In this document: positions 17,653-25,167 of the stretch, in pieces | Layout of the letters: every line of letters starts with the position of its first letter | Position numbering within the stretch: position 1 is the stretch's first letter | Source of the DNA: Nocardioides sp. CER19 | GTDB taxonomy: Bacteria; Actinomycetota; Actinomycetes; Propionibacteriales; Nocardioidaceae | DNA length: 64,000 bases | Direction: 5' to 3' | Assembly: GCF_029846275.1 (NCBI RefSeq) | Contig: NZ_JARVWS010000001.1 | Coordinates: 930,001 to 994,000, forward strand | The notes under the pieces: generated by a model | Told to the model about the DNA's origin: nothing | The model's input: only the letters and a program-made list of their open reading frames with translations | Databases searched by the model: none | Program-made: the position numbers and the translations under genes

Positions 17653-17730
17653 AGGAGCATTCAACCCGCTCGGTGGTGCAACCTCGCAGTTCCCGACCTC
17701 GTAGGATGGCCGCCGGCCGCTCGCGGCCGC

Positions 17731-17803
17731 GCCGGTGTAGCTCAGTTGGTAGAGCGCCTTACTTGTAATAAGGATGTCGCGGGTTCGACTCCTGTCACCG
17801 GCT
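17731..17803 (+). tRNA. tRNA-Thr (anticodon TGT)
   Basis: Full cloverleaf: acceptor GCCGGTG/CACCGGC, D-arm GCTCAGTTGGTAGAGC, anticodon stem CCTTA/TAAGG with loop CTTGTAA (anticodon TGT), T-arm GCGGGTTCGACTCCTGT, discriminator T. CCA is not encoded. It stands alone; no attachment-site duplication or integrase nearby. Confidence 0.96.
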
Positions 17804-17854
17804 CAGCACAACGCCCGGGGGCGGCGCCGCGCGGCGCCGGCGCTCCGGTGCGCG

Positions 17855-17971
17855 TCAGCCGATCCAGCGGACCAGCACGAGGACACCCGCGCCGACGCCG
17901 ATGAGGAAGAGCGCGAGACAGGTCGTCGAGCCGTTCGCGTACCGCCCTTGGTGGCCGCTGGGCATTTCCAC
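17855..17971 (-). CDS. Small single-span membrane protein (38 aa)
   Basis: Tiny reading frame with a GTG start at 17971 preceded by GGAGGAG at good spacing (about 8 nt), an inner ATG at 17965, a charged N-terminal dozen residues and one membrane helix (CLALFLIGVGAGVLVLVRW). Divergent from the hydrolase gene at 18000. I do not recognise it; the ribosome site and helix support translation. Confidence 0.45.
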   Translation of the reverse strand: MEMPSGHQGRYANGSTTCLALFLIGVGAGVLVLVRWIG

Positions 17972-17999
17972 TGTCGGCGCTCCTCCGTAGGGTCGGGCC

Positions 18000-18563
18000 A
18001 TGGCTGAGATCCTGCTGTTCCACCACGCCCTCGGGCTCACCGACGGCGTGAAGGAGTTCGCCGGCGCGCTGCGCGACGCCGGGCACACGGTCCACACCCC
18101 CGACCTCTTCGAGGGCCGACGGTTCGAGGTCGTCGAGGACGGCGTGGCCTTCGCCGCCGAGACCGGCCGGGAGACGCTGGGTGCACGCGCGGCCGCCGCC
18201 GCCGAGTCCCTGCCGACCGACCTCGTCTATGCCGGCATGTCGATGGGCTGCGCCTACGCGACGCAGCTCCTGCTGACGCGCCCGGGGGCCAGGGCCGCGT
18301 TCTACCTCTACGGAGCCGTCGACCCGGGTTGGTGGGACGCGTTGTGGCCGGCCGACGTACCCGCCCAGACGCACCAGACCGCTGACGACCCGTGGCGTGA
18401 GAAGGACGCCGACGAGGCGTTCGCCGCGAAGGTGCCGGGCGCGCAGATGTTCCTCTACGAAGGCGACGCGCACCTGTTCGCCGACCCGAGCACGGAGGAC
18501 TTCGACCCGACGGCCGCCGCGCTGGCGATGGAGCGGATCCAGACCCTCCTCGCGGTGCTCTGA
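18000..18563 (+). CDS. Dienelactone hydrolase-family alpha/beta hydrolase
   Basis: 187 aa cytoplasmic alpha/beta hydrolase: HHALGLTDG at the start, nucleophile elbow AGMSMGCA (Ser instead of the DLH Cys), and the catalytic His in EGDAHLF near the end. Length is shorter than canonical dienelactone hydrolase (about 230 aa), as in the DLH-like subfamily in actinobacteria. Substrate unknown. TAGGGT 6 nt upstream of the ATG suggests a leaderless transcript. Confidence 0.85.
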   Translation: MAEILLFHHALGLTDGVKEFAGALRDAGHTVHTPDLFEGRRFEVVEDGVAFAAETGRETLGARAAAAAESLPTDLVYAGMSMGCAYATQLLLTRPGARAAFYLYGAVDPGWWDALWPADVPAQTHQTADDPWREKDADEAFAAKVPGAQMFLYEGDAHLFADPSTEDFDPTAAALAMERIQTLLAVL

Positions 18564-18567
18564 CGCG

Positions 18568-19419
18568 TCAGCGCAGCCGGCGTACCTCGAACCGTGCCGG
18601 CGGCACCGCGATCGCGTCCTGCGCGGCGACCAGCTCGAGCTCACGACGACCGGTCTCGAGGGTCCGCTCGAGGATCGCGAACAGCGTGTTGGCGGTCAGC
18701 CCGAGCGCCGTCGCGGGGGAGCGTGTCGTGCGCAGGTGGGCCAGGTAGACCGCTGCCGTGGTGTCGCCGCCGCCGTTGGGCGTGATCGGCAGCAGCGGCG
18801 TGGTGACCGCCCACGCGCCTTCGTCGGACACGGCCACGAGGTCGAGCTCCTCGGCGCCGAGCGCCCCGTGGACGACCGAGGTGACCAGCACGTCGCGCGG
18901 ACCGGTCGCCCGCACCACGTCGACCGCCTCGACGACCTCATCGAGCGTGGTGGTCGTGCGGCCGGACAGGAAGTCGAGCTCGAAGTGGTTGGGGGTGATG
19001 ATGTCGGCGGCCGGCACCACCTGGTCGCGCATGAACTCGGGGATGCCCGGGCGCACGAAGAAGCCCCGGCCGACGTCGCCCATCACCGGGTCGCAGCAGT
19101 AGACGGCCTCCGGGTTGGCGGCCTTGACCTTCGCGACGGCGTCGAGGATGACAGCGCCGACGGCCGGGTCGCCCTGGTAGCCGGACAGCACGGCGTCGAT
19201 CCCCGGCAGTGCGCCGCGCTCGGAGATCCCCTCGATCACCGAGGCGACGTCGGCCGGGTCGATGAGCGGGCCGCGCCACTCGCCGTACCCGGTGTGGTTG
19301 GAGAAGTTCACCGTGAGCACCGGCCACACCTCGTGGCCCAGGCGCTGCAGCGGGAACACCGCGGCGGAGTTGCCGACGTAGCCGAACGCGACATGGGACT
19401 GGATCGACAGGATCTGCAC
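18568..19419 (-). CDS. pdxY: Pyridoxal kinase PdxY
   Basis: 283 aa ribokinase-fold kinase that phosphorylates pyridoxal in vitamin B6 salvage. Matches the family from SIQSHVAFGYVGNSAAVFPLQRLG through VYCCDPVMGDVGRGFFV, TPNHFELDFLSGR and the ATP/anion-hole segment NGGGDTTAAVYLAHL (family GTGD reads GGGD here). Convergent with the hydrolase gene, 4 bp apart. Confidence 0.93.
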   Translation of the reverse strand: MQILSIQSHVAFGYVGNSAAVFPLQRLGHEVWPVLTVNFSNHTGYGEWRGPLIDPADVASVIEGISERGALPGIDAVLSGYQGDPAVGAVILDAVAKVKAANPEAVYCCDPVMGDVGRGFFVRPGIPEFMRDQVVPAADIITPNHFELDFLSGRTTTTLDEVVEAVDVVRATGPRDVLVTSVVHGALGAEELDLVAVSDEGAWAVTTPLLPITPNGGGDTTAAVYLAHLRTTRSPATALGLTANTLFAILERTLETGRRELELVAAQDAIAVPPARFEVRRLR

Positions 19420-19465
19420 CGGCCCATCCTCGCGCCTCCGCGCAAGCGGGTCGACGCCACCCCGG

Positions 19466-19471
19466 TAGCGT
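19466..19471 (+). promoter_or_regulatory. -10 of aldo/keto reductase gene, leaderless
   Basis: TAGCGT followed by 7 nt and GTG at 19479; this decides the start in favour of that GTG over ATGs at 19488 or 19512. Confidence 0.45.
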
Positions 19472-19478
19472 CGGAGCC

Positions 19479-20459
19479 GTGACCGGGATGCGAAGCGTCG
19501 AGCCTGTCGAGATGAGCTACCGCCCCTTGGGCGACTCCGGCCTGATGGTGAGTGCGGTCGGCATCGGCTGCAACGCCTTCGGCCGCCGCGTGGACCTCGA
19601 CGGGGTCAAGGACATCCTCGCCGCCGCTCGCGAGACCGGCGTGACGCTGCTCGACACGGCCGACATCTACGGCGGTGCCGGCGTGTCGGAGGAGCTGCTC
19701 GGCGAGGCGCTCACCGGGCAGCGCGACTCCTTCGTGGTCGCCACGAAGTTCGGCCAGGACATGGGCGGCGCCAACGGCGAGGACTTCGGTGCGCGCGGGT
19801 CGCGGCGCTACCTCCGCCGCGCGGTCGAGGCGTCGCTGCGGCGGCTGCGCACGGACCACATCGACCTCTACCAGCTGCATCTCCCTGACCCGATGACGCC
19901 GATCGAGGAGACGCTGAGCGCGCTGACCGACCTCGTCCGCGAGGGGAAGGTCATCTACCTGGGGTGCTCCAACTTCGCCGGGTGGCAGATCGCGGACGCG
20001 GCGTGGATCTCTCGGACCGCCGGGCTGGAGTCGTTCGTCTCGGTGCAGAACCAGTACTCGCTGCTCACCCGCGACATCGAGGCCGAGGTCGTCCCGGCCG
20101 CCGAGCGGTTCGGGCTCGGCGTACTGCCGTTCTTCCCGCTCGAGGCGGGCCTGCTCACCGGGAAGTACCGGCGCGGCGAGGCGGCCCCGGCCGGCTCCCG
20201 CTTCGCCGTCGAGCCGGGTCGCGGCCAGTGGCTCGCGAACGCCGACTGGGACCGCATCGAGGCGTTCGAGAAGTACGCCGCCGCGCGCGACCTCTCGCCG
20301 CTCGAGGTCGCCATCGCGGGACTCGCGGCACAGCCCGGCGTCTCGTCGGTGATCTCGGGCGCGACCTCGGGCGACCAGGTGCGCGCGAACGCGGCCGCGC
20401 TGCGGTGGGTGCCGACCGCTGCGGACCTGGTCGAGCTCGACGAGATCACGAAGGGCTGA
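19479..20459 (+). CDS. Aldo/keto reductase
   Basis: 326 aa NADPH-dependent oxidoreductase with the AKR (alpha/beta)8 fold. Catalytic tetrad visible as DTADIYGG (Asp, Tyr), VVATKFG (Lys) and LYQLHLPDP (His); cofactor-binding ISGATSGDQVRANAAA near the C-terminus. Closest in style to the YajO/general stress AKR12 group. The family core begins near MSYRPLGDSG (ATG 19512), so the first eleven codons may be untranslated if the leaderless GTG is not used. Followed by a long repeat region. Substrate unknown. Confidence 0.9.
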   Translation: MTGMRSVEPVEMSYRPLGDSGLMVSAVGIGCNAFGRRVDLDGVKDILAAARETGVTLLDTADIYGGAGVSEELLGEALTGQRDSFVVATKFGQDMGGANGEDFGARGSRRYLRRAVEASLRRLRTDHIDLYQLHLPDPMTPIEETLSALTDLVREGKVIYLGCSNFAGWQIADAAWISRTAGLESFVSVQNQYSLLTRDIEAEVVPAAERFGLGVLPFFPLEAGLLTGKYRRGEAAPAGSRFAVEPGRGQWLANADWDRIEAFEKYAAARDLSPLEVAIAGLAAQPGVSSVISGATSGDQVRANAAALRWVPTAADLVELDEITKG

Positions 20460-20478
20460 CACCCGGATCTCGAGGGCT

Positions 20479-20661
20479 GGTCTCGATACGCCCGCTCGTT
20501 CCTCGCGGGCTACTCGACCAGCGGACGCGGGCTACTCGACCCAGCGGACCGCGGGCTACTCGCCCAGCGGACCGCGGGCTCCTCGACCAGCGGACAGCGG
20601 GCTCCTCGACCAGCGAAGGCTCGTTGGTCGAGTAGCGAGCGCCAGCGAGCGTATCGAGACC
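20479..20661. repeat. GGTCTCGA-type palindromic repeat, copy B, internally expanded
   Basis: Outer inverted repeat GGTCTCGATACG (20479) to CGTATCGAGACC (20661). Between them the segment GGGCTACTCGACCAGCGGAC recurs about five times with small changes, giving a 183-bp element instead of the 52-bp minimal form at 34543. It separates the convergent aldo/keto reductase and ung genes. Confidence 0.92.
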
Positions 20662-20667
20662 AGGAGG

Positions 20668-21357
20668 TCAAGCGGGCAACGACCAGTCCATGGGCTCGCC
20701 GCCCTGATCGACGAGCAGCTGGTTGACGCGGGAGAACGGGCGGGAGCCGAAGAAGCCGCGGTGTGCGGAGAGCGGCGAGGGGTGCACCGACTCGACGCAC
20801 GGGACGCCGCCGAGCAACGGCTTCAGGGACTGCGCCTGGCGGCCCCAGAGGATCGCGGCCAGCGGGCCGCCCCGCGCGGCGAGGGCGGAGATCGCGCAGG
20901 AGGTGACCTCCTCCCAGCCCTTGCCGGCGTGTGACGCCGACGCCCCCGGGCGCACGGTGAGCGCCCGGTTGAGCAGCATGACGCCGCGGTCGGCCCAGCC
21001 GGACAGGTCGCCGTGCTCGGGCGGCGTGACGCCCAGGTCGGAGGCGAGCTCCTTGTAGATGTTCTGCAGCGACGCCGGCAGCGGGCGCACGTGCTCCTCG
21101 ACCGCGAAGGACAGCCCGATCGGGTGCCCCGGGGTCGGGTACGGGTCCTGGCCGACGATGAGCACCCGCACGGACGCGAGCGGTCGCTGGAAGGCGCGGA
21201 AGACCCGGTCACCCGCAGGGAGGTACGGCCGGCCGAGCGCCAGCTCCCGGCGCAGGAAGTCGCCCATCGCGCCGATCCGCTCGTCGACCGGCGCGAGCGC
21301 CTGCGCCCAGTCCTCGGCGACGAGGCCCTTCGAGACGAGCCCGGCGAGCGCGCTCAT
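20668..21357 (-). CDS. ung: Uracil-DNA glycosylase (family 1)
   Basis: 229 aa base-excision repair enzyme removing uracil from DNA. Water-activating D71 in [17 protein letters not shown], uracil-binding LLNRALTVR, and the DNA-intercalation/His loop [21 protein letters not shown] 21357 chosen; a GTG five codons upstream adds residues not in the family. Its stop is 7 bp from the palindromic repeat. Confidence 0.96.
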   Translation of the reverse strand: MSALAGLVSKGLVAEDWAQALAPVDERIGAMGDFLRRELALGRPYLPAGDRVFRAFQRPLASVRVLIVGQDPYPTPGHPIGLSFAVEEHVRPLPASLQNIYKELASDLGVTPPEHGDLSGWADRGVMLLNRALTVRPGASASHAGKGWEEVTSCAISALAARGGPLAAILWGRQAQSLKPLLGGVPCVESVHPSPLSAHRGFFGSRPFSRVNQLLVDQGGEPMDWSLPA

Positions 21358-21376
21358 CGGGGCACCTCGCACCGGC

Positions 21377-22207
21377 TCAGGCGGGCTGCCGCAGCCCGAA
21401 GGCGGTCGTGTAGACGCCGGTGTGGTCGGTCGCCCGCAGCGCCTGGCCGTGCCGGATCGCGCGGTAGCCGCTGAACCTCACGGTCGGGTCGGAGAAGAGC
21501 TGGTCGATGCGGGGCCGGGCGGTCGGGCACGACGACACGGTACCGATCGGCGAGACCAGCCCGTTCTGGCGCACCAGGCGACACGTGGACCGCTGGTTGA
21601 AGTCGCCGCCGAGGAAGAGCGAGAGCCGGCCGTCGTACGACGCCTGAAGACCGCGCAGCACCCGCATCTCACGCTGCCACGCGATCCGCTGCCAGCGGCC
21701 CTGGCCGCCCCGGTGGGTGTGGCTCGACGGGTGGTGGACGGCCAGTGCGGCGATCCGGGCGCCGGTGGCCCGGTCGCGCAGGATGGCCACGTTCTCGGGC
21801 ACGCGCCGCCCGTGGTAGGTCACGGACCACAGCCGCACGGTGCGCTCGAGCCGGTAGGCGCGGGTGTCGTAGACGACGGCGCTCGTCTCCCCGCGTCCGC
21901 GTCCCGGGACGATGCCGTAGGCGCTGCCACCGACGCGCCGGAGGGCGCGGACCTGTCGGGTGCTGGCCTCGGCGAACATAGCCAGGGTCGCGTGCTGGGT
22001 GCGCAGCGCGCGGAGCAGGATCCGGGCCCGGTGCACGGCGGACCCGGGGTGGGCGAGGTGGTCGGTCCCGACGTTGGCCCAGAACGCGGCGCCGGTCGAG
22101 GTGCGCTCCGCCGGGCTGTTCGGCTGGTGGGCCCCGGACGGGGCGGCGGGGACGAGCAGCGCGGTGAGCGACGCGACGAGCAGGACGGCGCGGCCGAGCG
22201 AGGTCAC
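21377..22207 (-). CDS. Secreted endonuclease/exonuclease/phosphatase-fold protein, paralogue 1
   Basis: 276 aa with an N-terminal signal peptide (hydrophobic 6-22, cleavage near SGAHQ). The mature part is an EEP (DNase I-like) domain: the metal-binding Glu in MFAEAS, HH in [25 protein letters not shown] and the closing ATDHTGVY. These are the catalytic Glu, His, Asp-x-Asn and Asp-His sites, so it should be active on a phosphodiester; DNA, RNA and lipid head groups are all possible. Adjacent paralogue 2 lies 9 bp upstream in the same direction. Confidence 0.82.
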   Translation of the reverse strand: MTSLGRAVLLVASLTALLVPAAPSGAHQPNSPAERTSTGAAFWANVGTDHLAHPGSAVHRARILLRALRTQHATLAMFAEASTRQVRALRRVGGSAYGIVPGRGRGETSAVVYDTRAYRLERTVRLWSVTYHGRRVPENVAILRDRATGARIAALAVHHPSSHTHRGGQGRWQRIAWQREMRVLRGLQASYDGRLSLFLGGDFNQRSTCRLVRQNGLVSPIGTVSSCPTARPRIDQLFSDPTVRFSGYRAIRHGQALRATDHTGVYTTAFGLRQPA

Positions 22208-22216
22208 GGAGGCCTT

Positions 22217-23065
22217 TCAGGTGGTCGACGGCGAGAGCGTGAAGCGGGCGCGGTAGACGGCGGGGTGGTCGGTGATCCGGCCGACGCGGCGACCGGACAG
22301 CGGCCGGTACCCACGGATGCGGACGGCGCGGTCGACGAGGAGCTGGTCGATCGGGGCGGAGCCGCGGCAGCGACGCTGCGCCACTGAGACGAGTCCGGCC
22401 CGGTGCGCCCGGCAGGCCACGGAGTCGCCGGCGTTGAAGTCGCCGGCGACGAAGACGGCCACCCGGCCGTCGTAGGCGCGGCGCACGTTCCTGACCTCCT
22501 GCAGCTCCCGCCGGAGAGCGCTGTCGCGCCAGCGGTCGCGGGGGTTGTGGACGGCGATCAGGGCGAGCAGGTCGCTGCTGGCGTGGTCGCGCAGCACCGC
22601 GACCGGGAGCCGGACCCGACGGCCGCCATAGCTGAACCCGCGGAACCGGTAGCTCTGCACGAGGTCGTAGGCGGTCGTGTCCCAGAACACGCCGACGGTG
22701 TTGCCGCGGCCGCCTGTGAGGAGCTGGTAGGTCGGCGCCGCCCGGCGGAACGCCACGACCTGGCTGTGCTCCACCTCGGCGAGCGCGCCCAGCCCGATGT
22801 CGGCGCGCTCGACCAGCCGCACCAGCCGGCGCATGCGCTGCGGGCCCGAGCTCGCGCCCCGCGCCGCCGTGTGGTGGGCGGCCCAGGCGTTCGCCCAGAA
22901 GAACGTCCCCGTGGCGCCGGCGGGCTGGGCATCGGCTCGCCCCGGCGCGGCCGGGACGGCCATCAGCACTGCGGCGGCGAGGACGACGAGGCGCCTCGGT
23001 GCACGGCGTCGTGGTCGGCGCACGGATCCACCTCTCGGGGCGTCGTCGGGCTTCCTGGCGACCAC
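22217..23065 (-). CDS. Secreted endonuclease/exonuclease/phosphatase-fold protein, paralogue 2
   Basis: 282 aa. Arg-rich N-terminus (RRPRRRAPRR) then a hydrophobic segment to about residue 45, i.e. a long basic signal peptide. Same EEP framework as its neighbour: LGALAEVEHSQV, IAVHNPRDR, VAGDFNAGD, APIDQLLVD, RITDHPAVY, so catalytic residues are present. The shared spacing (FWANxW... and YDGRxxxFxxGDFN) shows tandem duplication followed by strong divergence. Promoter region towards 23065-23200 serves this pair and the divergent LLM gene. Confidence 0.82.
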   Translation of the reverse strand: MVARKPDDAPRGGSVRRPRRRAPRRLVVLAAAVLMAVPAAPGRADAQPAGATGTFFWANAWAAHHTAARGASSGPQRMRRLVRLVERADIGLGALAEVEHSQVVAFRRAAPTYQLLTGGRGNTVGVFWDTTAYDLVQSYRFRGFSYGGRRVRLPVAVLRDHASSDLLALIAVHNPRDRWRDSALRRELQEVRNVRRAYDGRVAVFVAGDFNAGDSVACRAHRAGLVSVAQRRCRGSAPIDQLLVDRAVRIRGYRPLSGRRVGRITDHPAVYRARFTLSPSTT

Positions 23066-23204
23066 GTTGCCTCAGCGAGCGGCCTCCGGGCCAGTCGACA
23101 CGACCTCGACGGCCAAGGGTTCACGTGCCGGTCGACCCGCCGTCAGCACCGGTCGGCCGAGGGGTCGGTCATGGAGTACCCGGGACGATGGGTACCTTGC
23201 GCAC

Positions 23205-24200
23205 ATGAGGTTCGGAGTCTTCGTCCCGCAGGGCTGGCGCTATGACCTGGTGGGCATCGATCCCGCCGATCAGTGGACGACGATGCGCGACCTCGCGCGT
23301 CGCTTCGACGGCGTCGAGGCCTGGGAGTCCCTCTGGGTCTACGACCACTTCCACACGACGCCGGAGCCGTCCGAGGAGGCCACCCACGAGGCGTGGACCC
23401 TGATGGCGGCGTTCGCGGCCGACACGTCGCGCATCCGGCTCGGCCAGATGTGCACCTGCATGGCCTATCGCAACCCGGCGTACCTGGCGAAGGTCGCGGC
23501 GACCGTCGACCACGTCTCCTCGGGGCGGATCGAGATGGGCATCGGCGGCGGCTGGTACGAGCACGAGTGGCGCGCCTACGGCTACGGCTTCCCGGGGCCG
23601 AAGGAGCGGCTCGGCCGCCTCCGCGAGGGCGTCGAGATCTTCCGCCAGGCGTGGACCAAGGGGACCGCGACGCTCGACGGCGAGTACTACCAGGTCGACG
23701 GCGCCATCTGCCGCCCGCTGCCGCTGCAGCAGGGGCCGAGCGGCATCCCGCTGTGGATCGCGGGCGGTGGCGAGAAGGTCACCCTCAAGATCGCGGCGCA
23801 GTACGCCGACTACACCAACTTCGACGGGTCGCCCGAGGGCTTCACGCACAAGTCGGCGCTGCTCGAGGAGCACTGCCGCACGGTCGGCCGCGACTTCGGC
23901 GAGATCACCCGGTCGGCCAACTACAACACGTTCATCGGGACGACCGAGGCCGAGGTGGAGGACCGGAAGGCCCGCTTCACCGACCGCTTCCAGCAGGTGC
24001 TGGGCGAAGCGCGCGGCGCCGAGTACGCCGCCCAGATCCTCTCCGGGGCCCTCGCCGGCACGCCCGAGCAGATCGTCGAGCGGCTCTCGGCCGTCGGTGA
24101 CCTGGGCATGTCCTACTTCATCGGCTACTTCCCGGAGCTGGCCTACGACACCTCGGGAGTGGAGCTCTTCGAGCGCGAGGTCGTCCCCGCGCTCGCCTGA
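23205..24200 (+). CDS. LLM-class F420-dependent oxidoreductase
   Basis: 331 aa bacterial-luciferase-like TIM barrel. Begins MRFGVFVPQGW, then ESLWVYDHFHT, LGQMCTCMAYRNPAYLAKVAATVDHVSSGR (F420/FMN phosphate region), GIGGGWYEHEWRAYGY and PLWIAGGGEKVTLKIAAQYADYTN. This pattern belongs to the F420-using TIGR03560-type group common in actinobacteria. Substrate unknown. TACCTT 6 nt before the ATG suggests a leaderless transcript. A longer open frame upstream to 22797 is an antisense shadow of paralogue 2. Confidence 0.88.
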   Translation: MRFGVFVPQGWRYDLVGIDPADQWTTMRDLARRFDGVEAWESLWVYDHFHTTPEPSEEATHEAWTLMAAFAADTSRIRLGQMCTCMAYRNPAYLAKVAATVDHVSSGRIEMGIGGGWYEHEWRAYGYGFPGPKERLGRLREGVEIFRQAWTKGTATLDGEYYQVDGAICRPLPLQQGPSGIPLWIAGGGEKVTLKIAAQYADYTNFDGSPEGFTHKSALLEEHCRTVGRDFGEITRSANYNTFIGTTEAEVEDRKARFTDRFQQVLGEARGAEYAAQILSGALAGTPEQIVERLSAVGDLGMSYFIGYFPELAYDTSGVELFEREVVPALA

Positions 24201-24239
24201 GGCCTCCGGGCGCCGCTCGCGCCGAGAGCCGCGACCGGC

Positions 24240-24569
24240 TCAGCCACCGCGGGTGATGTAGCGAGCCGCGTCGAAGCCCGCGCCGCCGTGCAGGTCGTCC
24301 TCGGTGTCGCTCGCGGCGTGCTCGTCCAGCCAGACGACGGCGGCGTCGCGGTGACGGCTCGCCACGAGGACGTACGCGATGAGGTTCGCCTCGCGACACG
24401 TGACGTGCGGGCCGATCCGCTCGGCCGTCCTCGGGCGACCGAAGACGAGGGCGAGACCGTCCAAGGCCTCCTCCAGGTCACGACCTTCGTCGCGCCCGGC
24501 GCGAAGCATGCGAACAAGAGCCGGGTCCGCGCCCATGGGTTCCGCGTACCCAGACTCGCCGGACGACAT
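24240..24569 (-). CDS. Hypothetical protein (109 aa), conserved-looking
   Basis: Small, acidic, soluble protein with no signal or membrane helix. The middle (about residues 45-80: [23 protein letters not shown], then an acidic DTEDD) has the composition of a folded alpha-helical domain. Not recognised. The start ATG 24569 touches a 12-bp tandem array; later ATGs at 24536 and 24509 are possible. Divergent from the GvpA-like gene. Real coding is supported by codon third-position GC and absence of a better frame. Confidence 0.6.
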   Translation of the reverse strand: MSSGESGYAEPMGADPALVRMLRAGRDEGRDLEEALDGLALVFGRPRTAERIGPHVTCREANLIAYVLVASRHRDAAVVWLDEHAASDTEDDLHGGAGFDAARYITRGG

Positions 24570-24637
24570 TCACGTCCGCATCCAGGTCGGGATCCACGTC
24601 GGAATCCACGTCGGAATCCACGTCGGCATTCACGGGG
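24566..24637. repeat. 12-bp tandem array between hypothetical and GvpA-like genes
   Basis: Six 12-bp units of type GAATCCACGTCG (24566-24577, 24578-24589, 24590-24601, 24602-24613, 24614-24625, 24626-24637), the two central ones identical. It overlaps the minus-strand start codon and lies 86 bp before the GvpA-like ATG, so it could be an operator array or a simple minisatellite. Confidence 0.95.
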
Positions 24638-24723
24638 CGCACGAGGGTTCGCAGAGCGTCTCGCCGGTTACCGCGAAGGCACGGCAGCTCGGTCTGCCGA
24701 CGTGTCCAGGAGGGGAGCGCCTG

Positions 24724-25161
24724 ATGACCGGAAGCGGGGGTGGCTACCTCGCGCGCCCGGCCCCCAGCGGCCTGGCGGACGTCCTCGAGATCGTCCTCGA
24801 CAAGGGCATCGTCGTGGACGCCTACGCCCGCGTCGCGCTCATGGGCATCGAGCTGGTGACCGTCGACGCGCGGGTCGTCGTGAGCAGCGTCGACACCTAC
24901 CTCCGGTTCGCGGAGGCGACCAACCGTCTCGACCTCATCGACCGCGGTCCTCCCTCGCTCGCCGACGTCATCGAGGAAGGGGTCGGCCGCACGATCGAGA
25001 ACGTCGCCTCCCACGTCGTCGAGAACAAGGTCGAAGAGGGCATCGAGAAGGTCGAGGAGGTCGCCGAGCACCTCGGTCCGGTGGCGGAGACCGTTGTCGA
25101 GGGTGCCGAGAAGCTGGTGGCGAAGGTCGTGGAGAAGGTCGTCCCCGACCCCGAGGACTGA
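24724..25161 (+). CDS. GvpA/GvpJ-like gas vesicle protein with C-terminal extension
   Basis: 145 aa. Residues about 15-68 are a full GvpA domain: [20 protein letters not shown], then [20 protein letters not shown] and DTYLRFAEA, matching the two-helix, two-strand fold that forms the gas vesicle shell. The GvpA domain is followed by about 75 residues rich in E/V/K with a regular VEE/VVE rhythm, predicted amphipathic helix, not found in GvpA itself but seen in some accessory GvpJ/GvpM-like proteins. The ATG has AGGAGGGG 8 nt upstream. No gvpF, L, N, K or G genes are in the window, so gas vesicle formation is not implied here. Confidence 0.88.
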   Translation: MTGSGGGYLARPAPSGLADVLEIVLDKGIVVDAYARVALMGIELVTVDARVVVSSVDTYLRFAEATNRLDLIDRGPPSLADVIEEGVGRTIENVASHVVENKVEEGIEKVEEVAEHLGPVAETVVEGAEKLVAKVVEKVVPDPED

Positions 25162-25167
25162 ACGGCG

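Noticed and set aside
17731..17803. tRNA-Thr as integration site of a mobile element
   Set aside because: No 3'-end duplication, integrase or composition shift nearby.
15760..17904. 714-codon plus-strand frame running through the GH13 gene and tRNA
   Set aside because: Shadow of the GH13 gene; its end even translates the tRNA.
24566..24637. Possible CRISPR array
   Set aside because: Contiguous 12-bp units without spacers; no cas genes. The same holds for the arrays at 1504, 8824 and 48047.
24724..25161. Gas vesicle operon
   Set aside because: Only one GvpA-like gene is present; neighbouring genes are unrelated.
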